Assembly: GCF_000744785.1 (NCBI RefSeq)
Contig: NZ_JQMO01000002.1
Location: 496,001 to 560,000 of the forward strand
DNA length: 64,000 bases
Direction: 5' to 3'
Origin: Kitasatospora azatica KCTC 9699
GTDB lineage: Bacteria; Actinomycetota; Actinomycetes; Streptomycetales; Streptomycetaceae
Shown here: positions 36,371-43,061 of the stretch, one piece after another
Position numbering within the stretch: the stretch's first letter is position 1
Layout of the letters: the number at the start of each line of letters is the position of its first letter
Notes under the pieces: model-generated
Seen by the model: the letters and a program-made list of their open reading frames with translations, nothing else
Database searches by the model: none
Told to the model about the DNA's origin: nothing
Program-made: the position numbers and the translations under genes

Positions 36371-37473
36371 CAGAGTCCGTGTGGCGCACCGTGAACGTGT
36401 ACCACCACGACGGCGACCGCACCGATCTGCTGCTCGGCGCGGTACGCCCGTTCATCACGGCCGTGGCTCCTTCGGCGTCCAGGGTGTACTTCCAGCCGCA
36501 CTGGCGGCGCGGGCCGCACGTGCGCATTCCGATCCAGGCGAGCGCCGAGGTCTTCGAGGACGTCGTCGCGCCGGCCGTGGCCGGCGTGCTCGAGCCGTAC
36601 CTGCGGGCGCATCCGTCGACCGTTCTCCTGGACCAGCAGGCGGCGCACGCACAGCACGTCCGGCTGGCCGAGCAGGAGAGCGAACGCGGGCCGCTGACTC
36701 CCTGGGCGCCCAACAACACCGTCGAGATCGAGCCCTACGACCGGCGCCAGCACGTGCTCGGCGGACCGGCCGCGGCGGACCTGCTCGCCGACTACTACGT
36801 CGACACCAACGACCTCGTCTTCGACATCCTCGACTGGGTCCGTGGCGGCGGCTCGAAGATGGCACTCGGGGTGGACCTGTTCATCGCGGCGGCGCACCGG
36901 TTCCTCCCGCCGGTGACCTACGGCTACATGTCCTACCGCGGACACGCCGACGCCTTCATGGCGAAGATGCCCGACGGCGTGCGCGAGCGCTTCGACCGGG
37001 TCTACGAGGGCAATGCCGAGACCTTCCGGCAGCGGGTCGTCAAGATCACCGAGGCCGCCGACTACCACGACGTCGTGCCGTTCAGCGCCCTCCTCGACAC
37101 CCTGCTCCGCTACCGCAACCAGGCCAACGAGCTGATCGGGACGGGCGAGTTGGCGCTCAACACGGACGAGAACGGCGACCTGGAGGCGTGGGGTTCGACC
37201 TGGAGTGCCTGGTCGGACCGCAGCCCGTTCCACCAGGCACTGGGCGGCCACCGGACGGCGGCCGACCAGCTCGGCGGATGGAACACCTTCCAGCAGTACC
37301 GGGTGGTACTCAACTGGCTCTACCTCAACATGTACCGGCTCGGCATCGGCGAGCTGGAGCGCAACCTGATCTGCCACGTGGTCTCCCGGGCCGTCGAGGA
37401 CGTGCACGGCGTGACCGCGATGGGCCGGATCGAGGAACTGATCGGGTACGTCGACAACGGCGGCCGCCTCTAG
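36367..37473 (+). CDS. SpaB_C-type protein, second copy: eliminase or pyridine-forming cycloaddition enzyme
   Basis: 368 aa from ATG 36367. It begins WRTVNVYHHDGDRTDLLLGAVRPF and has YFQPHWRRGPHVRIPIQ, a variant of the FFLRYW-GPHVRLRVR motif of the first copy. Other marks are NNTVEIEPYDRRQHVLGG, DYYVDTNDLVFDIL, and a C-terminal NWLYLNMYRLGIGELERNLICHVVSRAVEDV. Pyridine synthases of thiopeptides (TbtD, TclM) are distant members of the same SpaB_C-like fold, so this could join two dehydroalanines into the macrocycle. Alternatively it is the eliminase for the second LanB-N protein. The sequence alone does not decide. A 22-bp palindrome overlaps its stop codon. Confidence 0.78.
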   Translation: MTESVWRTVNVYHHDGDRTDLLLGAVRPFITAVAPSASRVYFQPHWRRGPHVRIPIQASAEVFEDVVAPAVAGVLEPYLRAHPSTVLLDQQAAHAQHVRLAEQESERGPLTPWAPNNTVEIEPYDRRQHVLGGPAAADLLADYYVDTNDLVFDILDWVRGGGSKMALGVDLFIAAAHRFLPPVTYGYMSYRGHADAFMAKMPDGVRERFDRVYEGNAETFRQRVVKITEAADYHDVVPFSALLDTLLRYRNQANELIGTGELALNTDENGDLEAWGSTWSAWSDRSPFHQALGGHRTAADQLGGWNTFQQYRVVLNWLYLNMYRLGIGELERNLICHVVSRAVEDVHGVTAMGRIEELIGYVDNGGRL

Positions 37474-37493
37474 ACCGACCGGCCGGTCGGTCT
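37472..37493. promoter_or_regulatory. Perfect palindrome over the stop codon, before the exporter genes
   Basis: GACCGACCGGCCGGTCGGTC, extended by one matching base on each side to 22 bp, begins within the TAG stop of the second SpaB_C-like gene and lies 30 bp before the exporter start at 37524. Perfect symmetry without a loop fits a TetR-type operator; as RNA it would be a strong hairpin that could separate enzyme and exporter expression. Confidence 0.5.
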
Positions 37494-37523
37494 TGACCCG
37501 CTCACACGAGAAGGGATGAACCT

Positions 37524-38504
37524 ATGAGTCACGCTGTCACCGTCAGCGAACTCGTCAAGCGTTACCACCCGCACGCGCCCGCAGCCGTGGACGGTCTGAG
37601 CTTCACGGTCGACCGGGGCGAGGTGTTCGGCCTGCTCGGCCCGAACGGAGCGGGGAAGTCCACCACCGTCGGTGTGCTGACCACGCGGATCCTGCCGACG
37701 TCCGGCCGGTGCCTGGTCTTCGGCACGGACGTGGTGGCCCGGCCGGCCGGGGCGAAGCGGTTGCTCGCGGTCGTGCCGCAGCGCCAGAACCTGGACCGCT
37801 CCCTCGACGTGCGGCAGAACCTGCTCTTCCATGCGCGCTACCACGGCGTCGGCCGGGACGAACGGCTGCGCCGCGCCGACGAGTTGCTCGACCTGATGGG
37901 GCTCACCGAGCAGGCCGGCCAACCGGCCGAGCGGCTCTCCGGCGGCCAGGCGCAACGCGTCGTCATCGCGCGGGCGCTGATGCACGCGCCCAAGGTGCTG
38001 TTCCTGGACGAGCCGTCGACCGGCCTGGACCCCCAGTCGCGGCTCTTCCTGCACGAGCGCATCCGCGAACTGCGCGACCGCGGCGTCACCGTCGTACTCA
38101 CCACCCACGACATGGACGAGGCCGAGAGCCTGTCCGATCGCATCGGCATCGTCGACCACGGCAAGCTCCTCGCGCTGGACACGCCGCGCGCGCTGACCGA
38201 GGCGCTCCCGGGCGGCACCACGATCACCGCACAGGTCCGCGGTACGCAGGTGCCGACCGTCGAGATCCTTGCCGCGCTGGCCGAGCTGCCCGGAGCCGGC
38301 AACGTCGAGCACGACGCGCCGCACGGGACCGGGAGCGGCGACAGCCAGTACTTCCGGGTGCGGACCGAGAAGGACCCGTCGGTCCTGCTCCCGGACGTGC
38401 TGCGCACCGTCGTTGACCAGGGGGTGCAGCTGGTCGACCTGTCGATCGCCCGGCCCAGCCTCCAGGACGTGTTCATCTCTCTGACCGGAAGGGAACTGCG
38501 GTGA
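37524..38504 (+). CDS. ABC exporter ATP-binding protein (DrrA type)
   Basis: 326 aa from ATG 37524 with GAAGGGA upstream. Walker A is GPNGAGKST, the signature is LSGGQAQRV, Walker B is VLFLDEPSTGLDP, and the switch His follows in LTTHDMDEAE. The extended C-terminal part (IARPSLQDVFISLTGRELR) is that of the DrrA/antibiotic-resistance group of ATPases that pair with ABC-2 permeases. It overlaps its permease gene by GTGA and follows the RiPP enzymes on the same strand. Export of the mature peptide and self-protection are the likely roles. Confidence 0.9.
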   Translation: MSHAVTVSELVKRYHPHAPAAVDGLSFTVDRGEVFGLLGPNGAGKSTTVGVLTTRILPTSGRCLVFGTDVVARPAGAKRLLAVVPQRQNLDRSLDVRQNLLFHARYHGVGRDERLRRADELLDLMGLTEQAGQPAERLSGGQAQRVVIARALMHAPKVLFLDEPSTGLDPQSRLFLHERIRELRDRGVTVVLTTHDMDEAESLSDRIGIVDHGKLLALDTPRALTEALPGGTTITAQVRGTQVPTVEILAALAELPGAGNVEHDAPHGTGSGDSQYFRVRTEKDPSVLLPDVLRTVVDQGVQLVDLSIARPSLQDVFISLTGRELR

Positions 38505-39358
38505 CCACCCTGACCGAAACCGCCGAAGCCGCCGAGACCGACGCGACCGCCGAGACCGCCGACTGGCGACCGCGACACAACCTCGGCCGCGTCACACGCA
38601 CCTTCCTGGCGGTGCTGTGGCGCGACGTGTTCACCACCACCCGTCGACCGACCGGGTTCCTGCTCCAGGTGATCGTCCAGCCGCTGCTGCTGTTCTTCGT
38701 CTTCGGCAGAGTGCTCAGCGAGGCCGGCTACACCAAGGGGGACTTCGGCCCGACACTGCTGCCCGGCGTCATCGCGCTCAACGCGCTCCTCACCGCCCTG
38801 CAGAACACCGCGATGCCGCTGATCATGGACTTCTCCTGGTCCGGCGAGATCGAGGACCGACTGCTCGCACCGCTGCCCGGACAGCTGGTCGCCGTCGCCA
38901 AGATGGTGTTCGGAACGCTGTGCGGCCTGTTCGCCGGGCTGGTCATGGCGCCGATCGGGTTCCTGGTGCTGGGCACCGCCGGCTGGCCGCTCACGGCCTG
39001 GCCGGGCGTGCTGCTGATCCTGGTGCTCGGCTCGGCGACCGGCGCCGGTCTCGGTCTGATGCTGGGCACGATCGTGTCGCCGGACCGCATCGGCGTCACC
39101 TTCTCACTCGTCATGGCGCCGTTGACGTTCACCGGATCCGTCCAGTACCCGTGGTCGTCGCTGGGCCACCTGCGGTGGTTCCAGGTGATCTCCGCGATCA
39201 ACCCGCTGACCTATGTCAGCGAAGGCCTGCGAGCCGTGGCGCTGCCCGGCCTCACGTCCTCGATCCCGCTGTGGACGGACGCGCTGGTGCTGCTGTTCGC
39301 CCTGGTGGTCACCGCGGCGATCGGCATCAGGGGATTCATGTCCCGCGCGCTCGGCTGA
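38501..39358 (+). CDS. ABC-2 type exporter permease (DrrB type)
   Basis: 285 aa from GTG 38501. After a short acidic N-terminus (TETAEAAETDATAETADW) come about six hydrophobic segments, starting LLQVIVQPLLLFFVFGRVL. The motif LRWFQVISAINPLTYVSEGLRAVALPG is the conserved end region of ABC-2 permeases such as DrrB. It forms the membrane part of the exporter with the ATPase just upstream. The stop codon lies inside the first of three 16-bp repeats that precede the small membrane-peptide gene. Confidence 0.88.
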   Translation: MTTLTETAEAAETDATAETADWRPRHNLGRVTRTFLAVLWRDVFTTTRRPTGFLLQVIVQPLLLFFVFGRVLSEAGYTKGDFGPTLLPGVIALNALLTALQNTAMPLIMDFSWSGEIEDRLLAPLPGQLVAVAKMVFGTLCGLFAGLVMAPIGFLVLGTAGWPLTAWPGVLLILVLGSATGAGLGLMLGTIVSPDRIGVTFSLVMAPLTFTGSVQYPWSSLGHLRWFQVISAINPLTYVSEGLRAVALPGLTSSIPLWTDALVLLFALVVTAAIGIRGFMSRALG

Positions 39359-39401
39359 GCCGACCCAAGGCTGAGCTGACCCGAGGCTGAGCCGACCAAA
39401 G
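39354..39401 (+). repeat. Three tandem 16-bp repeats
   Basis: GCTGAGCCGACCCAAG (39354-39369), GCTGAGCTGACCCGAG (39370-39385) and GCTGAGCCGACCAAAG (39386-39401). The array overlaps the permease stop and ends next to the AAAGAGGA ribosome site of the 57-aa gene. Each unit contains an in-frame or out-of-frame TGA. It probably arose by slippage; a regulatory role is unproven. Confidence 0.75.
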
Positions 39402-39415
39402 AAAGAGGATGACGG

Positions 39416-39589
39416 ATGAACAGGAACCTCAGGACCGCCGCACCGATGGTCTACGCGGCGCTCGTCGTCGGCGGCTTCATGATCAGCTCCAAGGTCGGAG
39501 TCGGCATCAGCGTGGTGGGCGGAATGCTGCTCGGAGCGCTGTACGCGACCACCAACGGCGACGGCCGCGGCGGGAACAGCGACCGGTGA
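39416..39589 (+). CDS. Small membrane protein, 57 aa, at the end of the RiPP operon
   Basis: ATG 39416 follows AAAGAGGATGACGG. The product MNRNLRTAAPMVYAALVVGG... has one or two hydrophobic segments (about 11-24 and 27-44, the latter rich in Gly and Val), a short polar tail NGDGRGGNSDR, and no cysteines, so it is not a third precursor. The size, membrane character and place right after the ABC exporter are those of an immunity peptide or exporter accessory subunit, but no family is recognised. It ends 28 bp before the stop of the convergent response-regulator gene. Confidence 0.7.
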   Translation: MNRNLRTAAPMVYAALVVGGFMISSKVGVGISVVGGMLLGALYATTNGDGRGGNSDR

Positions 39590-39617
39590 CGGGCGCGGGG
39601 TTGGGTAGACACACCGC

Positions 39618-40220
39618 TCAGAGCCAGCCGCGGGTCTGAGCGGTCCTGGCCGCCTCGGTCCGGTTGCGCGCGCCCAACTTGGCCATGGCGCTGGACAGGT
39701 AGTTGCGGACGGTACCCTCCGCCAGGCACAACCGCGCTGCGATCGCGGCATTGCCGTCCCCGTCCGCGACCGCGCGCAGCAGCTCGCGTTCCCGGTCGGT
39801 CAGCGGATCGGCCGCGTCCCACGCGGCCACCGCCAGTTCCGGCGAGACCACCCGCTCGCCCGCGTGCACTCGGCGCAGGGCCGCCACCAGCTCACCGATC
39901 GGCGCGTCCTTGAGCACATACCCGGCCACCCCCGCGTCGACCGCACGCCGCAGGTAGCCACTGCGCGCGAACGTGGTCACGATCAGCACCCGGGTGGGGT
40001 CGCCGAGGCGGTTCAGCTCCACGGCCAGGTCGAGACCGGTGCGGCCGGGCATCTCGATGTCGGTCACCAACACGTCCGGGCGGTGCTCGCGCACCGCGAC
40101 CAGCGCGTCGTCGCCGTTGGTCGCGGTCGCCACCACCGTGATGTCCGCCTGCAGGTCCAGCAGGGACGCGAACGCTCCCAGCACCATCCCCTGGTCCTCG
40201 GCCAGCACCACCCGGATCAT
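39618..40220 (-). CDS. NarL/LuxR-family response regulator
   Basis: 200 aa. The receiver domain has the acidic pair VLAEDQ, the phospho-acceptor Asp in VLVTDIEMPGRTGLDL and the switch Lys in GYVLKDAP. The C-terminal LuxR-type helix-turn-helix reads LTDRERELLRAVADGDGNAAIAARLCLAEGTVRNYLSSAMAKLGARNRTEA. It is the last gene of a leftward four-gene operon, with ATGA overlap to the histidine kinase. The kinase and ABC transporter genes of the same operon suggest it controls that transporter, perhaps in response to membrane-active peptides. Confidence 0.93.
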   Translation of the reverse strand: MIRVVLAEDQGMVLGAFASLLDLQADITVVATATNGDDALVAVREHRPDVLVTDIEMPGRTGLDLAVELNRLGDPTRVLIVTTFARSGYLRRAVDAGVAGYVLKDAPIGELVAALRRVHAGERVVSPELAVAAWDAADPLTDRERELLRAVADGDGNAAIAARLCLAEGTVRNYLSSAMAKLGARNRTEAARTAQTRGWL

Positions 40221-41332
40221 CCGGCCACCTCGACCGGCACCGTGATGACCAGCGTCGTGCCGGCCGAGCCGGTGCGCTGCACCGCGCCGCCGAGTTTCGC
40301 GATCCGCTCCCGGAGGCCGGTCAGCCCGGTGCCCTCCGCAGCGACGCCGCCGATCCCGTCGTCCGCGATCACCAACCGCACCCGTTCCTCGTCCCTGTCC
40401 AGTCCGATGCGGCAGCTGGAGGCCTGCGCGTGCCGGGCCACGTTCGTCACCGCCTCCCGCAACGCCAACCCCAGCTCGTGCTCGGTCGCCGCGACCAGGA
40501 TCAGCGCGTCGTCACAGCTCACCTGCAAGGTCACCCCGGTCCCGGTCAGCGTACGCCGCGCCACCTCCAGCTCCGCGCGGATGGTGGTCTGCCGCCAACC
40601 GGTGACCGTGCTGCGCACCGCGGCCAGGGCCTCCCGCGCGTTGCGCTCGATCTCCTCGGACTCGGCGCGCGCCCGCTGCGGATCGGCGAGCACCAGCTCC
40701 TTGGTCAGCTGCGCGCGCATCACCACCGCGGTCAGCGAATGCCCGAGCAGGTCGTGCAGGTCACGCGAGATCCGTTCGCGTTCCGCCAGGGTCGCGAGCA
40801 GTTCGACCTGCGAGTTGCGCAGCCGCTGGTTCTCCAGTTCCCGCCGCCGGTCGCGCTGCCTGAGTTCGAGCAGCCCGATCACCCAGATCATGACGGACGC
40901 CGACGCGAAACCCAGCAGCCGGTAGGGCACCGGTACTTGCGAGAGCAGCGCCGTCACACAGTCCAGCACGGTCAGGCCGGCGAACCACCGCCGCGCGACC
41001 TGCCACAGCAGCGTGTTGCCCGCGGCGGCCGCGGCGTATATGAACAGCACACTCGCGGCGGCGTTGAACGGCGTGGCCAGCGCGCCGATCACAGCCATCG
41101 GCACCAACGAGGCCCAGACGCTCCACGCGGAGCGGCCCCGCAGCAACGCCATCGCGTACAGCAGGACGGTGGCCGTGCACACCACGATCGCCAGCGGCCA
41201 CTCCCACCACGCCGGATCCGGTGAGAAGTACGGCTGCGCCGGCACGAACAGCAGGTAGCCGAGGTAGACCCACTCCCAGGTCCGCAGCCGCTCGGCCGCG
41301 GACCGGGAAGCGGTGGAGTCGAAGCCACTCAT
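40217..41332 (-). CDS. Membrane sensor histidine kinase (HisKA_3 type)
   Basis: 371 aa from ATG 41332 (MSGFDSTASRS), chosen because it is 7 bases after the permease stop. About six hydrophobic segments occupy residues 20-150. They are followed by a short coiled coil (RQRDRRRELENQRLRNSQVELLATLAERE) and the phospho-acceptor block RISRDLHDLLGHSLTAVVMRAQL. The ATP-binding domain contains EAVTNVARHAQASSC and VIADDGIGG. This is the DesK/NarX-like class that pairs with NarL-type regulators, here the gene overlapping its 3' end. The signal is probably sensed in or at the membrane. Confidence 0.92.
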   Translation of the reverse strand: MSGFDSTASRSAAERLRTWEWVYLGYLLFVPAQPYFSPDPAWWEWPLAIVVCTATVLLYAMALLRGRSAWSVWASLVPMAVIGALATPFNAAASVLFIYAAAAAGNTLLWQVARRWFAGLTVLDCVTALLSQVPVPYRLLGFASASVMIWVIGLLELRQRDRRRELENQRLRNSQVELLATLAERERISRDLHDLLGHSLTAVVMRAQLTKELVLADPQRARAESEEIERNAREALAAVRSTVTGWRQTTIRAELEVARRTLTGTGVTLQVSCDDALILVAATEHELGLALREAVTNVARHAQASSCRIGLDRDEERVRLVIADDGIGGVAAEGTGLTGLRERIAKLGGAVQRTGSAGTTLVITVPVEVAG

Positions 41333-41339
41333 ATCCGCG

Positions 41340-42086
41340 TCAGATCCGCGCGTGGCGGTAGGACATCGCCGCCACACCGGCCGCCGCGACCGTGGTGACC
41401 AGCAGGGCGAGCACGTGGATCATGGCGGTGCCGTCGCCGAGTTGGGCGAGCCCGAGCTGGGCGAGGTGGTACGTGGGCAGGAACTTCGCGATCTCCCCCA
41501 CGACCGAGGGCAGGAACCGGATCGGGATCCACAGCCCGGACAGCACCGCCAGCGGGAACAGCACCGCGTTGAGCAGCGCGATCGCCGCACCCGTGCGGAA
41601 CTGGAAACCGATCGCCACGCTGAGCAGCGTGAAGGGGATGCTGCCCAGCAGCAGCACCAGCGCCACCCGCACCAGCGCCCAGGGCGAGGCGTGGAGCGTG
41701 CCGAAGGCCTCGGCCGCCACCCCCATCAGCACCAGCACGCCCACCCCGTAGAGCAGCGCGGCGGTGGCCTTCGCGGCGAGGCTGATCCAGATCGGCACCG
41801 CGGACACCCGCTTCATCCGCAGCCAGCCCAGATCCCGGTCCTGGGCGACCCCGATGCCCGGCTGCAGCGAGGCCACCGTGATCACGCCGTAGGTGCCGAA
41901 CGTGGCCACCATCGCCGTACCGGCCGTCAGGCCCTGCGTGGTGCCGTGCCCGTACAGCAGGTTGAACAGCACGAAGAACCCGACCGGCATGAGGATGCCG
42001 AAGAACAGCGATGTGGGTTCCCGCAGGATCGCGCGCAGTTCGTCCCGCAGCTCGACCCGGAAGACCCGTCCCGTCATCACGTTCAC
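41340..42086 (-). CDS. ABC-2 type transporter permease
   Basis: 248 aa from GTG 42086 (overlapping the ATPase stop); ATG 42076 is an alternative start. About six hydrophobic segments are present, with FRVELRDELRAILREPTSLFFGILMPVGFFVLFNLLYG at the start and SGLWIPIRFLPSVVGEIAKFLPTYHLAQLG near the end, typical of DrrB/Nod-factor exporter-type permeases. It forms a second exporter with the ATPase encoded before it. Together with the two-component system this looks like a drug-resistance or cell-envelope-stress unit. It lies convergent to the RiPP exporter operon. Confidence 0.87.
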   Translation of the reverse strand: MNVMTGRVFRVELRDELRAILREPTSLFFGILMPVGFFVLFNLLYGHGTTQGLTAGTAMVATFGTYGVITVASLQPGIGVAQDRDLGWLRMKRVSAVPIWISLAAKATAALLYGVGVLVLMGVAAEAFGTLHASPWALVRVALVLLLGSIPFTLLSVAIGFQFRTGAAIALLNAVLFPLAVLSGLWIPIRFLPSVVGEIAKFLPTYHLAQLGLAQLGDGTAMIHVLALLVTTVAAAGVAAMSYRHARI

Positions 42087-42991
42087 GCCGCCCTGCCTTC
42101 CTCGCCGCCGGTCAGCGCGACCACGGCCTCCTCCAAGCCGGCGTCCTGCACCCGCAGTTCCGACAACTGCGGATCCCGGTCCAGCAGCACCCGCAGCAGG
42201 TCCTCCGGTGAGCAGGTCTGGATCCTCACCAGATCGTGCTCCCGGCCGGCCCGGAGCACGCCCGGCAGCCGCTCGAGTTCGTTCTGGTCGAGACCGGTCC
42301 TGACCGTCACCGTGCGGTCCGGCAAGCGGGACACGAGTTCCTGCGGCGGCGCGTCCGCCAGGATCCGACCGTGGTCGAGTACCACCACCCGGTCCGCGAC
42401 CGCAGCCGACTCCTCGATCAGGTGCGTGGTCACCAGCACCGCCGTGCCCTGCGCCCGGCGGCGCGCCAGGATCTGCCAGAAGTGCCGCCGGGCCTGCGTG
42501 TCCAGGCCGACCGTCGGTTCGTCCAGCACCAGCAGTGCCGGCTCGGTGACCAGCGCCATCGCCAGCTGCACGCGCTGCTTCTGACCGCCGGAGAGTTTCG
42601 ACACCCGCCTGCGCGCCAGGTCGGTCAGCCCGAGTTCCGCCAGGATCGCAACGGCCGCTGCCGCCCGCAGCCCACCGCGGACGGCGGCACCACTCACCAG
42701 CTCGTTCACGGTCAGCGTGTTCGGGAATCCCAGGGTCTGCTGCGCCACGCCCAGCCGCCGGCGGGTCGTCGCGCGGCGCGGATCACCGCCCAGGATCCGC
42801 ACGGTTCCTTGCTGCGGCGCGAGCAGTCCGATCGTGAGCATCACCAGGGTCGACTTCCCGGCCCCGTTGGGCCCGAGCAGCGCGACGCACTCTCCCGGGT
42901 CGACCCGCAGGTCCACGCCGTCCAGCGCGACCGTCTCGCCGTATCGGTACCGCAGCCCTTTTGCCGTCAGTACCGCCTGTGTCGTTGCCAT
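42083..42991 (-). CDS. ABC transporter ATP-binding protein
   Basis: 302 aa from ATG 42991 (MATTQAVLTAKGLRYRYGE), chosen because the upstream in-frame codons to 43189 overlap another gene and lack family similarity. Walker A GPNGAGKST, signature LSGGQKQRV, Walker B LLVLDEPTVGLD and switch His in VLVTTHLIEE are all present. First gene of the leftward operon ATPase-permease-kinase-regulator. The 70 bp upstream contain GACTTTTGTCATCTCGGG on the coding strand, where a promoter is expected. Function: exporter, possibly of an antimicrobial peptide. Confidence 0.9.
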   Translation of the reverse strand: MATTQAVLTAKGLRYRYGETVALDGVDLRVDPGECVALLGPNGAGKSTLVMLTIGLLAPQQGTVRILGGDPRRATTRRRLGVAQQTLGFPNTLTVNELVSGAAVRGGLRAAAAVAILAELGLTDLARRRVSKLSGGQKQRVQLAMALVTEPALLVLDEPTVGLDTQARRHFWQILARRRAQGTAVLVTTHLIEESAAVADRVVVLDHGRILADAPPQELVSRLPDRTVTVRTGLDQNELERLPGVLRAGREHDLVRIQTCSPEDLLRVLLDRDPQLSELRVQDAGLEEAVVALTGGEEGRAA

Positions 42992-43061
42992 GACGACCAG
43001 GCTCCCGTCCGGTGACCATGCTTGGTAGTGAGACCCTGTCACCGGCCCGAGATGACAAAAG

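Noticed and set aside
39354-39401. Short repeats as a CRISPR array
   Set aside because: Only three directly adjacent 16-bp units without spacers; no cas genes in the window.
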